From positions 1,364,001-1,428,000 of the forward strand of contig NC_067208.1 of the NCBI RefSeq assembly GCF_026262505.1: 64,000 bases of DNA. The letters run 5' to 3'. The translations under genes and the position numbers were made by a program. The notes below the pieces were generated by a model. The model was not told the origin of the DNA and did not search any database. It saw nothing but the letters and a program-made list of their open reading frames with translations. Positions 1 through 11,207 of the stretch are shown here, in pieces. Source of the DNA: Trichomonas vaginalis G3 (lineage: Eukaryota > Parabasalia > Trichomonadida > Trichomonadidae). Positions within the stretch are counted from its first letter, which is position 1, and every line of letters begins with the position of its first letter.

Positions 1-3000
1 GACAACAATAACAAGTAATTGTTGTTTACTAAGCAACTTTTTTTAGAATCAAAATAAGATTTCAAACAAAGTTGCATAAAAGACAGTCATTATCATAGAA
101 TGATTGCCTTTTATGCAACAATCACTTGTTCTGACAACAATAACAAGTAATTGTTGTTTACTAAGCAACTTTTTTTAGAATCAAATAAGATTTCAAACAA
201 AGTTGCATAAAAGACAGTCATTATCATAGAATGATTGCCTTTTATGCAACAATCACTTGTTCTGACAACAATAACAAGTAATTGTTGTTTACTAAGCAAC
301 TTTTTTTAGAATCAAATAAGATTTCAAACAAAGTTGCATAAAAGACAGTCATTATCATAGAATGATTGCCTTTTTATGCAACAATCACTTGTTCTGACAA
401 CAATAACAAGTAATTGTTGTTTACTAAGCAACTTTTTTATAATCAAATAAGATTTCAAACAAAGTTGCATAAAAGACAGTCATTATCATAGAATGATTGC
501 CTTTTATGCAAACAATCACTTGTTCTGACAACAATAACAAGTAATTGTTTGTTTACTAAGCAACTTTTTTTAGAATCAAATAAGATTTCAAACAAAGTTG
601 CATAAAAGACAGTCATTATCATAGAATGATTGCCTTTTTATGCAACAATCACTTGTTCTGACAACAATAACAAGTAATTGTTGTTTACTAAGCAACTTTT
701 TTTAAGAATCAAATAAGATTTCAAACAAAGTTGCATAAAAGACAGTCATTATCATAGAATGATTGCCTTTTATGCAACAATCACTTGTTCTGACAACAAT
801 AACAAGTAATTGTTGTTTACTAAGCAACTTTTTTAGAATCAAATAAGATTTCAAACAAAGTTGCATTAAAAGACAGTCATTATCATAGAATGATTGCCTT
901 TTATGCAACAATCACTTGTTCTGACAACAATAACAAGTAATTGTTGTTTACTAAGCAACTTTTTTTTAGAATCAAATAAGATTTCAAACAAAGTTGCATA
1001 AAAGACAGTCATTATCATAGAATGATTGCCTTTTATGCAACAATCACTTGTTCTGACAACAATAACAAGTAATTGTTGTTTACTAAGCAACTTTTTTTAG
1101 AATCAAATAAGATTTCAAACAAAGTTGCATAAAAGACAGTCATTATCATAGAATGAATGATGCCTTTATGCAACAATCACTTGTTCTGACAACAATAACA
1201 GTAATTGTTGTTTACTAAGCAACTTTTTTTAGAATCAAATAAGATTTCAAACAAAGTTGCATAAAAGACAGTCATTATCATAGAATGATTGCCTTTTATT
1301 CAACAATCACTTGTTTCTGACAACAATAACAAGTAATTGTTGTTTACTAAGCAACTTTTTTTAGAATCAAATAAGATTTCAAACAAAGTTGCATAAAAGA
1401 CAGTCATTATCATAGAATGATTGCCTTTTATGCAACAATCACTTGTTTCTGACAACAATAACAAGTAATTGTTGTTTACTAAGCAACTTTTTTTAGAATC
1501 AAATAAGATTTCAAACAAAGTTGCATAAAAGACAGTCATTATCATAGAATGATTGCCTTTTTATGCAACAATCACTTGTTCTGACAACAATAACAAGTAA
1601 TTGTTGTTACTAAGCAACTTTTTTTAGAAATCAAATAAGATTTCAAACAAAGTTGCATAAAAGACAGTCATTATCATAGAATGATTGCCTTTTATGCAAC
1701 AATCACTTGTTCTGACAACAATAACAAGTAATTGTTGTTTACTAAGCAACTTTTTTTTAGAATCAAATAAGATTTCAAACAAAGTTGCATAAAAGACAGT
1801 CATTATCATAGAATGATTTGCCTTTTTATGCAACAATCACTTGTTCTGACAACAATAACAAGTAATTGTTGTTTACTAAGCAACTTTTTTTTAGAATCAA
1901 ATAAGATTTCAAACAAAGTTGCCATAAAAGACAGTCATTATCATAGAATGATTGCCTTTTATGCCAACAATCACTTGTTCTGACAACAAATAACAAGTAA
2001 TTGTTGTTTACTAAGCAACTTTTTTTAGAATCAAATAAGATTTCAAACAAAGTTGCATAAAAGACAGTCATTATCATATAGAATGATTGCCTTTTATGCA
2101 ACAATCACTTGTTCTGACAACAATAACAAGTAATTGTTGTTTACTAAGCAACTTTTTTTAGAATCAAATAAGATTTCAAAACAAAGTTGCATAAAGACAG
2201 TCATTATCATAGAAATGATTGCCTTTTATGCAACAATCACTTGTTCTGACAAACAATAACAAGTAATTGTTGTTTACTAAGCAACTTTTTTTAGAATCAA
2301 ATAAGATTTCAAACAAAGTTGCATAAAAGACAGTCATTATCATAGAAATGATTGCCTTTTATGCAACAATCACTTGTTCTGACAACAATAACAAGTAATT
2401 GTTGTTTACTAAGCAACTTTTTTTAGAATCAAATAAGATTTCAAACAAAGTTGCATAAAAGACAGTCATTATCATAGAATGATTGCCTTTTATGCAACAA
2501 TCACTTGTTCTGACAACAATAACAAGTAATTGTTGTTTACTAAGCAACTTTTTTTAGAATCAAATAAGATTTCAAACAAAGTTGCATAAAAGACAGTCAT
2601 TATCATAGAATGATTGCCTTTTATGCAACAATCACTTTGTTCTGACAACAATAACAAGTAATTGTTGTTTACTAAGCAACTTTTTTTTAGAATCAAAATA
2701 AGATTTCAAACAAAGTTGCATAAAAGACAGTCATTATCATAGAATGATTGCCTTTTATGCAACAATCACTTGTTCTGACAACAATAACAAGTAATTGTTG
2801 TTTACTAAGCAACTTTTTTTTAGAATCAAATAAGATTTCAAACAAAGTTGCATAAAAGACAGTCATTATCATAGAATGATTGCCTTTTATGCAACAATCA
2901 CTTGTTCTGACAACAATAACAAGTAATTGTTGTTTTACTAAGCAACTTTTTTTAGAATCAAATAAGATTTCAAACAAAGTTGCATAAAAGACAGTCATTA

Positions 3001-3598
3001 TCATAGAATGATTGCCTTTTATGCAACAATCACTTGTTCTGACAACAATAACAAGTAATTGTTGTTTACTAAGCAACTTTTTTTAGAATCAAATAAGATT
3101 TCAAACAAAGTTGCATAAAAGACAGTCATTATCATAGAATGATTGCCTTTTATGCAACAATCACTTGTTCTGACAACAATAACAAGTAATTGTTGTTTAC
3201 TAAGCAACTTTTTTTAGAATCAAATAAGATTTCAAACAAAGTTGCATAAAAGACAGTCATTATCATAGAATGATTGCCTTTTATGCAACAATCACTTGTT
3301 CTGACAACAATAACAAGTAATTGTTGTTTACTAAGCAACTTTTTTTAGAATCAAATAAGATTTCAAACAAAGTTGCATAAAAGACAGTCATTATCATAGA
3401 ATGATTGCCTTTTATGCAACAATCACTTGTTCTGACAACAATAACAAGTAATTGTTGTTTACTAAGCAACTTTTTTTAGAATCAAATAAGATTTCAAACA
3501 AAGTTGCATAAAAGACAGTCATTATCATAGAATGATTGCCTTTTATGCAACAATCACTTGTTCTGACAACAATAACAAGTAATTGTTGTTTACTAAGC
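1..3598. repeat. 131-bp tandem satellite, about 27 copies
   Basis: A 131-bp unit repeats head to tail from the window edge to 3598, where it stops abruptly inside a unit. Each unit contains two inverted repeats: ACAACAAT/ATTGTTGT with an 8-base loop, and a longer hairpin with 20-base arms starting TTGCATAAAAG and closing CTTTTATGCAA around a 7-base loop, with two mismatches. The last four or five units (about 3010-3590) are identical, while units further left carry scattered one-base insertions and losses, mostly at homopolymers. Short open frames in it are by-products of the periodicity. No gene is visible. Confidence 0.97.
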
Positions 3599-5225
3599 AT
3601 TTCAATTTTTATTTTGACAGCTCAATTAAAAATTATTTTCTCAAATTTTTGTGATAGTGACAAAAAATTGATAACAAATAAGCTTTATTCAAATAGATAT
3701 GAAATGATATGCTTTTAAATAAATTATCAATGATCAAAATTTTTTATTTTAAATTAAAACTTCATTTAAATTTAATCTGGCAGATATACTTACGGCATAT
3801 GAAATAATCATTATAACAAATTTAATTTATTGAATTTACATAGTTCAAAAAAATCCTTAAAAAATTGTTAAATATCATTCAATTTAAACCCAAAATAATT
3901 GGTTCATTCGTATATTTGTAGGAATATTGTTTTTTTTTTCTCAAAAAAGTTGGAATCGTTTTTTTTTAAATAATTGAAAATAATATCGTTCAAAATATCA
4001 AATTCTAATTAGGGCATATTTTCCCACTTGAATTCCCAGAGATTATTTTTTTTTTAAATATTTTGATTAAAAATTGTTTTTGAAGAGTCAATTGTTATCT
4101 CTTATTTTCGTATGGTATAGTGACCAATGGGAGATAACGGTGTTCATTTTTTTTTAAATAATTTTATATGTTGAACATTCCTAGTTTTAATTGTTAATTA
4201 GACAAGAGTATTTTTGTATGATTAAAATGAAGCAATATTGGCCTCCAACTTTATTTTTTTTTGTATGAAATTTTGATTTCAATAATTTCATGTTGTTTAC
4301 GAAAATATGATTTCTACTTGCAAGTTATTTAACAGCTTTGTATTAATGATTTTCAATATATTTATTGATTTTCAATATATTTTTTGATTTGATATATTTA
4401 TTGAAGCAAGAAGCAATCTTAAGTGTTTGGATTTCTCCATCGAGACTACATTAATAAAATAACTTCCCACACAAGAATTCAATCTCTTAGAGTTTTTTTT
4501 TTGAATAAATAAAAATTGAAATCTATCTCAATTTTTCAATGTACAAGATTTTGAAATAAAAATGTTGAAATTATTATTAAAAATGAGATATCGTCACGGT
4601 TTATTTTATTTGACAAATATTATTTTTCAAAGCTTGTAATGCATGAAAAATAGCGTGACTTCATTTTTGACAGTTTACAAATGTAAAGTGTTGCATCCTT
4701 AAAAACTTGGAAATATATACATTCATGAATTATCTTGTATATTAATTGAAAATCCATAAAACCCTAACAATATTTTTTCTTAAAAAAAACTATAAAATAT
4801 AAATAAAATTAATCGTTAAATAAAAATATTGATATTAGAATTTTATTGGAAAAATAAAAAACTTAATATTTTAAAGAAATACTTAAATACTGAATGTTTT
4901 AACTTTTACATTATCATATAGACTCTCAAATTATTGATTGGAAACGGTTTGAGGGTTATCAATTTAAAAAAATTGTGAGTTTTTTAGATTTTTGGCAATG
5001 AGTTTTAAAAATTTGTGAGTGAGAATGTGTGTTGATGCTTGGCACTTTGAAGGGAAGATGTTCTGGGTTCACAATTATTAATGGGATAAATAAAATTATT
5101 ATAAATATAATATATTAGAAAATAATTTGCACAATCTTCTCCATTTTATAAATTTAATAATAGAAGTTGATCTATATAGAAAGAGCGTTTTATCTATTAA
5201 GTTTTTGGCTTTTGCCTTCAAATCA
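3599..5225. other. AT-rich host intergenic DNA, no gene seen
   Basis: Very AT-rich sequence between the satellite and the left end of element 1. It contains many A/T homopolymers, no long open frame and no similarity to the elements in the rest of the window. I see no RNA gene or promoter that I can support. Confidence 0.7.
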
Positions 5226-5231
5226 TTAATA
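5226..5231. repeat. 6-bp target-site duplication (left)
   Basis: TTAATA immediately precedes the left terminal inverted repeat; the same six bases follow the right repeat at 22974-22979. A 6-bp duplication is the Polinton hallmark. Confidence 0.93.
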
Positions 5232-5526
5232 AGTAGTATATGTTGAAGGGTTTTGTGACTTTTTTTGTAAACGTAAGAATTCATACATTTTTGAGCGATT
5301 TTGTATCATTTTTTTTTACATATGAAGTAAAAAATGTATGATTTTTACGGTTTTTATTCTTACGTTTTTGAATAAATCAAGATTTAAAAATTTTCAGAAT
5401 CGTAAGAAATTTTCACTAAACCCATACATAATGAAATAAAAAAAATAAATAAAAAATATAACTTTAAAAATTCATGTCTTACATTTTTTGAATAATTTAT
5501 TTTTTTAATTCGTATGAAAATGAGTG
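5232..5526 (+). repeat. Left terminal inverted repeat of element 1
   Basis: The sequence matches the reverse complement of 22682-22973 apart from small differences in A-rich runs. It holds repeated CGTAAG/TTACG and CATACATTTTT words in both orientations and ends inside the first gene, supplying its start codon and the next codons (MKMS). Confidence 0.95.
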
Positions 5527-5999
5527 GATCAAGATTCGTAACCGTCAATCAATTAATGGATGTTCTTTCACCAATTCTTGAAAATGTTAAACAAGTAGAT
5601 GTTTATTTCGATGATTATGTAGAAAGTATATATTATAAAGGTAAGTTTAATATTAAACCTATTGCTTTTGCATTTGATAATAAATTAATTGAAAATGCAA
5701 AAATTTGGGAATTAATTCCAGATATTGAATTTATAACAAATATTAATGATAAATGGTTTAAACGAATTCCAACCACAAAAGTTCTTTGTAAATTAATGAT
5801 CAAAACTGAGGAAAAAGAATTTAACGGGTTTAAATATCATCCAAATAAAGTTTCAGAACTAGAAAATGAAAAACTTCAGAAAAAATTAAACGATAGACTT
5901 TCAAATGATCGTATTGAAAAAATAAATAAACTAGCAGAAGTTGCATTTAATAATGAAATATTTGATGAATATAACCTTGAACTCAGTGATGGACTTTAA
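5514..5999 (+). CDS. Conserved acidic-tail Polinton protein, about 160 aa (p150 family)
   Basis: A 161-residue protein encoded just inside the left terminal repeat. I do not recognise a named domain. By eye it resembles two other proteins in this window, 45166-45585 and 61855-62328: each starts with a short F-x-[ST]-V/Y-N segment, has a central stretch with hydrophobic beta-like runs ending in basic residues and Y-x-P, and has an acidic C-terminus. The other two lie beside PolB or helicase genes, so a replication accessory role is possible but is inference. Its first four codons lie in the terminal repeat and are shared with the gene at the other end. Its stop codon lies inside a GC-rich hairpin (5991-6003). 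Confidence 0.7.
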   Translation: MKMSGSRFVTVNQLMDVLSPILENVKQVDVYFDDYVESIYYKGKFNIKPIAFAFDNKLIENAKIWELIPDIEFITNINDKWFKRIPTTKVLCKLMIKTEEKEFNGFKYHPNKVSELENEKLQKKLNDRLSNDRIEKINKLAEVAFNNEIFDEYNLELSDGL

Positions 6000-6041
6000 G
6001 TCCTGGGCACTTTGTGCCTTGAGCTTTAAGGACCCGGGCTC
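5991..6041. repeat. Cluster of GC-rich mini-hairpins
   Basis: Three palindromes in a row: GGACTTTAAGTCC (5991-6003), GGCAC-TTT-GTGCC (6006-6018) and an imperfect GAGC...GCTC hairpin (6021-6041). They stand out from the AT-rich surroundings, lie between two convergent genes and supply the ends of both reading frames. They could also serve as transcript-end hairpins. Confidence 0.8.
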
Positions 6042-6433
6042 AACGAGTCATGATTTATGAAATCAATAATTTGATTTATTCGCTCTTCAATAATTTCTAT
6101 TCTTTTTGTTAAATCATCAATTTTCATTAATGAGGTGATTCTTGATTGAGGAATAGATTTTAAACTAACAACACCTTTTATTTTTGAAATTTTGAATCCA
6201 TGACCCTCCGGGTCTTGGACTCTGTCCTCAACTTTAAACATTTTATTCAATTTACATGTTGTCAATTCTTCAAATAATTTTTTATTATTAGCATAATAGT
6301 CATTAAATTCATCAACAGATGAAAAAATTTTTATTTCAGTAATTGGTTTAACAACGTTTATTTTTTGTTGAACATTTTCACTTTCATTTATTTCTTCCTC
6401 CTCTGTTTCATTTATTTTTAAAATCGGTTTCAT
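6026..6433 (-). CDS. Hypothetical Polinton protein, 135 aa
   Basis: The N-terminus is rich in Glu (EEEEINE). A central segment around VDEFNDYYANNKKLFEEL and a C-terminal helical stretch (DDLTKRIEIIEERINQIIDF) look like a small helical protein with a terminal coiled coil. I do not recognise the family. It is preceded by the A/T-rich start motif of the element (T-rich run, then GATAAATG). A double mini-hairpin at 6202-6227 is read in frame inside it as residues near RVQDPEGHG, and its C-terminus (SLSPGP) comes from the hairpin cluster at 5991-6041. Confidence 0.65.
   Translation of the reverse strand: MKPILKINETEEEEINESENVQQKINVVKPITEIKIFSSVDEFNDYYANNKKLFEELTTCKLNKMFKVEDRVQDPEGHGFKISKIKGVVSLKSIPQSRITSLMKIDDLTKRIEIIEERINQIIDFINHDSLSPGP
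6202..6227. repeat. Double GC-rich mini-hairpin inside a gene
   Basis: GACCC-TCC-GGGTC (6202-6214) followed by GGAC-TCT-GTCC (6217-6227). It lies inside the 6026-6433 coding region without breaking the frame. Confidence 0.75.
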
Positions 6434-6499
6434 TTATCATTAAATAAAAATTAGAATATAAGTGATGAAATATATTTTTTAATTAATATTAAATCAGAG

Positions 6500-6736
6500 A
6501 TGGCGGCAGGATTCTTTAAAAAATTATGGGAAGGAATTAAGAAAGCTGCAAGTTGGGTTCATCAAAAGATTATTAAACCCGTTGCAAACTTTTTGGCACC
6601 AGTAGCGAAAACGGCAGGAACTATCATAGGAGGAGTATTAGGTGCTAAAGCAGGTAATCCGGCGATGGGAGCACAAGCAGGTAACGCAGTTGGTGGAATT
6701 GCTGAAGGAATACTTAATAAAATAGGGGGTAGATAG
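6500..6736 (+). CDS. Amphipathic small virion-type peptide (GFFKKLW family)
   Basis: A 78-residue protein starting MAAGFFKKLWEGIKKAASWV. The first 30 residues form a clear amphipathic basic helix, followed by a glycine/alanine-rich segment (GTIIGGVLGAKAG) that could enter a membrane. The same opening is encoded on the other strand at 6761-6973, and related peptides occur at 31331-31573 and 35148-35545. It lies next to the capsid gene, like small core or membrane-lytic proteins of adenovirus-like viruses (for example protein VI). That role is inferred from physical character and position only. Confidence 0.7.
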   Translation: MAAGFFKKLWEGIKKAASWVHQKIIKPVANFLAPVAKTAGTIIGGVLGAKAGNPAMGAQAGNAVGGIAEGILNKIGGR

Positions 6737-6760
6737 TGGAAAAATAAATAAATATTATTT

Positions 6761-6973
6761 TTATCTTAGTATCGGTTGTAGTCGACGATAAACCTTATCT
6801 CCTTTATTTAATACTTCCCTTACCGGAACATTAGGTGCTATTTGTTCAGCAACGTCACTAATTGCTTCTTTATTCTTAAATATCCAATTTGCTCCTTTCT
6901 TAATCCCTTCCCAAACTTTATGCGCTCCTCTTTTTACTTTATCCCACAGTTTCTTAAAGAATCCTGCAGCCAT
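6761..6973 (-). CDS. Amphipathic small virion-type peptide, second copy
   Basis: A 70-residue protein whose first ten residues (MAAGFFKKLW) equal those of the convergent neighbour at 6500-6736. A basic amphipathic helix (KVKRGAHKVWEGIKKGANW) is followed by a more acidic tail. The two genes point at each other with 24 bases between their stops and look like an inverted duplication that has since diverged. The likely role, as for the neighbour, is a capsid-associated or membrane-active peptide. Confidence 0.68.
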   Translation of the reverse strand: MAAGFFKKLWDKVKRGAHKVWEGIKKGANWIFKNKEAISDVAEQIAPNVPVREVLNKGDKVYRRLQPILR

Positions 6974-7042
6974 AGTTGATTATTTCATTAAAATTAAAAA
7001 TTCATTTTCATCTTTTAATTTTGATTTTTTATTTAATAATAA

Positions 7043-8682
7043 ATGACGACTAACTATTTAGTGCCAAACACTAAACCGATTAATGGAAATGTATTTCATT
7101 CATTCGAAAAGATAAATGAAATATTCGCAAAGAATGAAGGTAAAGATATTATAGAGAACTTGAAAGTTCATGCTATGACTCTGATGCTCCATATTTTGAT
7201 GATAAACAAACTCATTTAAGAATTACAAATCCGGCTCATGATGTGAACCAATTAGGTGACACATATATTAAACGCAAAGTTAAAGCAACTCTAGTTTCAA
7301 ATAAAGCTTTCACATGTGATGCCGCTTTTAAATGCATGCGTTTATTCGTTGGTTATAAATCATCAAATCAAAGCTTTAAGCAATTAGAAGTAGAAACCGA
7401 AAGAGGTGATGCTGGTTATCTTCAGATGGATTGCGCCCGTGAATCTTTCGCATTTGCAACATATAAACCAAAATCAGAAAGGAAAGTTAAAAAGTTTGTT
7501 CATTCGTTATATAATAATGTTCAAAAATATGATAACTCAGTATGTGGTAAATATATTGACCCTTCAGAAGTTTTCAAGAAAGCAAATGAAGAAGTTGATG
7601 TCACTTTTGATATGATTATTCCGGTAAATGATTTGTTAGCATTTCAGGCGTTCGATGATTATCCTAAATCATTTGGTGAAATCATTCTTAAATATTATGT
7701 TTTCAGGGATACTTTAGTATTTTGTCAGGTTGACCCGTTAAGAGTTGCTGATTTACAAAATTACGTTTATGAAAAGATAACTGATGAAAATTATGAAAAG
7801 ATTATGAATCATGTTTATAAATATGATCGCAAATTCCAACAAATCGGACTTCCTGCCAAATTAATTACAAGCTTAGCCACTACATCTGCTGACGCAACAG
7901 TTGAAGACGTTATTATTTCATGCACAAAGATGGAAGTTTTAGAGGATAAATGCATTACACCAGGATACGGTTTAATTGAAGAATCAGTTAAAGCAATACC
8001 ACGTTTATTTAGTAAGGAAGATCCATTCATGATTCCAGCTCAACATATTGACGTTCGTTCACTAAATGGAGGTTGCATCACTCCTGAAGGTATTAGCTCA
8101 GATTTCTCATACGCTCTTCATAATGTTACAGATGTTGTGTTAACATTTCCGAAGAATGCAATGCAAAGAACGGTTTTAGAAAATCCAATGCTTCGAGGTC
8201 TTCAGGTCACTATAGATTCCAGAAACTTCCCCGATCAAGCGATGACCACAGTGGGTGACATATTCTTTACACGTATGCTTCAAGCTTCTGATTTAGATGG
8301 AGTGAATGAATGCACAGAAGAATACGAGGACTCATTAACTAGACCACTGAATGATGATGATGGCACACCATTAGCTAGAACATGGAAAGACCAAACTTCA
8401 TTCTTATGCACTATTCCAGTTCAACGTGATGGAGCGGGTATATTCTTTGATGGATTAGAAACTTTCAACTCACAAGTTACAGTACAAGTGAAAGCTTATC
8501 CAATCATTCAGGGTGAAAATGACACTTACTGTTCAAAAGTGACAAATCCTCCTCAGGTTTGGTTTACTAGGACTACATATTGGACATGGACACCGGATGA
8601 AGGTTTGAAATATCATCCAACAGGTACACCACCGCAGTATAGAAGTTCATATGATGAAATATTGATGAATAGAAATGTTTAA
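7043..8682 (+). pseudogene. Major capsid protein (double jelly-roll type), broken
   Basis: The region starts after the usual A/T motif (ATTTAATAATAAATG). Most of it is one frame of 479 codons rich in beta-strand-like segments, ending in a hydrophobic aromatic part (PPQVWFTRTTYW). Length, position just upstream of the packaging ATPase and overall character fit the Polinton major capsid protein that would form the icosahedral shell. No short diagnostic motif exists, so this rests on context and general resemblance. The gene looks broken (about one break). Confidence 0.68.
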
Positions 8683-8706
8683 AATTATAAATTTATTTTT
8701 GATTAA

Positions 8707-9535
8707 ATGGATTTAAATTCATCCACCCCTTATGAAGAATTAGCAGGAGTATATAATACATACGTAGATGATATGATTAATGAAGCATTGAGTGATAATA
8801 GAAATGCTCTATCTAAGGAAAAATTAATGAAAATTCCATATTCTGAATGTTACTTAAATTCAATCACTGCAGCAATTGGTAAACAAAATAAAGGTAAAAC
8901 ATTAACGATATTAAAACAAATTATCATTATTGCTAACACTTCACCCTATTCACATGTGTTAATTTATATCAACCGTTCAGGTTCACCTTCAGATGATACA
9001 TTTGAATCTTTAAAGCATTTAATCAAAAATTCCAATTATTTATTTATCACAAGAAGAAGCAGAAGATTATTTAAAAAACTTTGTAATGTATAAAGAATTA
9101 TATAATACAATCAAGAAGCAAGGATTAGAGGATAAAATTATTGATAAACAACGGGATGAATTATTTGAAACACTTTCTATTTCAAATTTTGATAGAGAAT
9201 TTTTGCATTCACTCATTTTTCTAGATGATGCGGTGAAATCAAAACTAATAACTAATGAGAAATCATATTTTAATCAATTATTAACTCAATGTCGACACAT
9301 TCAGTGTTCATTCTTCATGGCTGTTCAATACTTTAAAGCATTAAGCACAAACATTAAATCAAACCTGTCCACCCTTTTCATTTTCAGTGGTTTTAGTCGT
9401 CAACAGTTGAACGTTATGCTTTATCAAGTGAATTTACCAATGAGCATTAATGAACTTTACACACAATATCAACAATTAGGAGAACATGGAAAAATAATAG
9501 TTGATTTAAATAAAGGTTCCATTAAATTCGAATAA
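8707..9535 (+). pseudogene. DNA-packaging ATPase (A32/FtsK-HerA type), broken
   Basis: A Walker A segment (GKQNKGKT) and a Walker B segment (LIFLDDA) are visible in the order and spacing of the small viral packaging ATPases of the FtsK-HerA superfamily, which pump DNA into capsids. It directly follows the capsid gene, as in many Polintons. The C-terminal part (FSGFSRQQLNVMLYQ) resembles the end of the ATPase at 43786-44658. The gene looks broken (about one break). Confidence 0.8.
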
Positions 9536-9575
9536 CTTTTTATAATTAATTTTTATTTTTTATTTATAATTAAAC

Positions 9576-10475
9576 ATGACAGAAATTGCAAATCTTCTAC
9601 AGGTTCCATTAAAACAAGGAACAAACAAAAAGGGTGCATATAATAGAACTATGAAAGTTCCAGACGGAATGAAAGAATTAGTCCACATTGTTGCCGGTCT
9701 TCAAAAGGATGTTAAACAAATGAGAAACGTTTTAACATTACCAGAAGCTCAAGCATATGCCAAACGTCACGGACCAAATTGGGAAGCACACGAAGCAGAC
9801 ATTACGGGTCCAAATGGAAAACCTGATGGAATAAATGAAGTTTTCGTTACTGATGGTCAAGGAAATATTAAAGTCATAAATGGGTATAAATTAACAATGA
9901 CGGATTATCCTAAACGTAAAGCATATAATGAACATTATCCTATGCAATTTGATGAAAATGGAAAAGCTGTTAAACAATACATTGGAGAAGGTGAAAATGG
10001 TCCAATTAATTCATACCGTCATAATCCATATTCTTACTTCAATGAAGAATTAAATGCTATTGAAGAGGGACCGGATGGATTACCACGATATTCTAACCAG
10101 TTTGATGGTCAATATGCAAATTTAAGACCTGAAATTCCAGCTAAGAAATTCTTTAAAGTTGCTTTATTCGATCCAGTTTTCGCAAATGTTAAAGATGAAC
10201 TTAAACAGCAATTCCAACCAATTATAGTAGCAAGAATTGCATCAGGTGCTTTATCTCAAGCATTCAAAGATTTAATTAAGAAACCATTATATCAGCAACG
10301 AGGTTTAACTTATGATTTAGTTAAGGAATCAGATAAAAGAAAATTTGAGAAATCAGATGATTATAAGAATGCAATTAATGAATATATTCGGTCTATTAAT
10401 TTCGATGAAAATGCTAAAAATCAACTTCATGAACAAATACAGGAAATAATAGATTCAAAAGTTCCAGCAAAATAA
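9576..10475 (+). CDS. Putative minor virion protein of Polintons
   Basis: An intact 299-residue frame. Residues about 66-118 carry a conserved-looking block with [17 protein letters not shown], then [13 protein letters not shown] and a [12 protein letters not shown] stretch. I recall this kind of block from minor virion proteins of Polintons and Polinton-like viruses, but the assignment is from memory. The C-terminal half is helical and charged. It sits in the structural gene cluster after capsid and ATPase and starts after the A/T-rich motif. Confidence 0.6.
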   Translation: MTEIANLLQVPLKQGTNKKGAYNRTMKVPDGMKELVHIVAGLQKDVKQMRNVLTLPEAQAYAKRHGPNWEAHEADITGPNGKPDGINEVFVTDGQGNIKVINGYKLTMTDYPKRKAYNEHYPMQFDENGKAVKQYIGEGENGPINSYRHNPYSYFNEELNAIEEGPDGLPRYSNQFDGQYANLRPEIPAKKFFKVALFDPVFANVKDELKQQFQPIIVARIASGALSQAFKDLIKKPLYQQRGLTYDLVKESDKRKFEKSDDYKNAINEYIRSINFDENAKNQLHEQIQEIIDSKVPAK

Positions 10476-10507
10476 AAGTTTAAATATATTTTTTTATTCG
10501 AATATAA

Positions 10508-10705
10508 ATGAGAAGACGTTTCACTAGTCAAAAGAACACTAACGCAAAAGCAGAGATTACGGTTGGTTATAACGTAAATGATGATAAATCACGAATTATT
10601 CAAAATGTTAAAGTTAATGTTAGTCCTGAATTAACAAGGTCAGCAACTCAACCAAATTTATTAACTCGTGACTTACCGAAGAATGAGGAGAATGAAGAAA
10701 ACTGA
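10508..10705 (+). CDS. Small hypothetical protein, 65 aa
   Basis: A short basic start (MRRRFTSQKNTNAKAE) is followed by a beta-like segment and an acidic end. The A/T-rich start motif lies directly upstream (TTATTCGAATATAAATG). It overlaps the next frame by 38 bases, so the two may be separate overlapping genes or one damaged gene. No function recognised. Confidence 0.45.
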   Translation: MRRRFTSQKNTNAKAEITVGYNVNDDKSRIIQNVKVNVSPELTRSATQPNLLTRDLPKNEENEEN

Positions 10706-11207
10706 GAATGGAGACCCAATCATTTTATCTGAACCTGGTAAAGAACCTGTTGAAATTCCCACTTATCCAACATACCCCCCACCTCTTTCATCAAACATCG
10801 AGAACCCAGGAATCTACGATTACAGTCGCAATGCGCCATATAAAATAGACATTAATTCTGAATTAATGAAAATTTACCGTGATATCATAACTGATAATTA
10901 TGATTCAATAATAAATTTAATTGACCAATCCGGTTTAATTATTTTACCTTATGAATCATTAATTCACATTATCGCCATTCTTTGTGATGTTCAAGATTCA
11001 GACGTGAAGATTCAATTTTTCATAGATGATGAGGTTTCATGCTGCGGAACAGTTGCAAAAATAAATCCTATAAAGGATATTAGCACAATTAAGATATCAA
11101 AGAACGGAACAACAACTGAACTTCATTTAACATATAATGATATTTATAATAAAATAGTTGATGAATATAAAATATCACTTGAAAAATTCTTTGTTAAGGC
11201 TATTTAA
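10668..11207 (+). CDS. Hypothetical Polinton protein, up to 179 aa
   Basis: The first third is proline-rich (PTYPTYPPPLSSN). The rest alternates hydrophobic strands and helices, including ILPYESLIHIIAIL. I do not recognise it. Its end overlaps the convergent gene 11204-11683 by four bases, which is typical of the tight packing here. It lies among structural genes, so a virion role is possible. Confidence 0.55.
   Translation: MTYRRMRRMKKTENGDPIILSEPGKEPVEIPTYPTYPPPLSSNIENPGIYDYSRNAPYKIDINSELMKIYRDIITDNYDSIINLIDQSGLIILPYESLIHIIAILCDVQDSDVKIQFFIDDEVSCCGTVAKINPIKDISTIKISKNGTTTELHLTYNDIYNKIVDEYKISLEKFFVKAI

Noticed and set aside
111-3600. About twenty open frames of 60-127 codons on the minus strand
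   Set aside because: They are the same peptide repeated because the 131-bp satellite lacks stops in that phase in some units; they shift frame with each indel and have no start context.
5099-5284. 61-codon frame across the left end of element 1
   Set aside because: It crosses the insertion junction and has no coding character.
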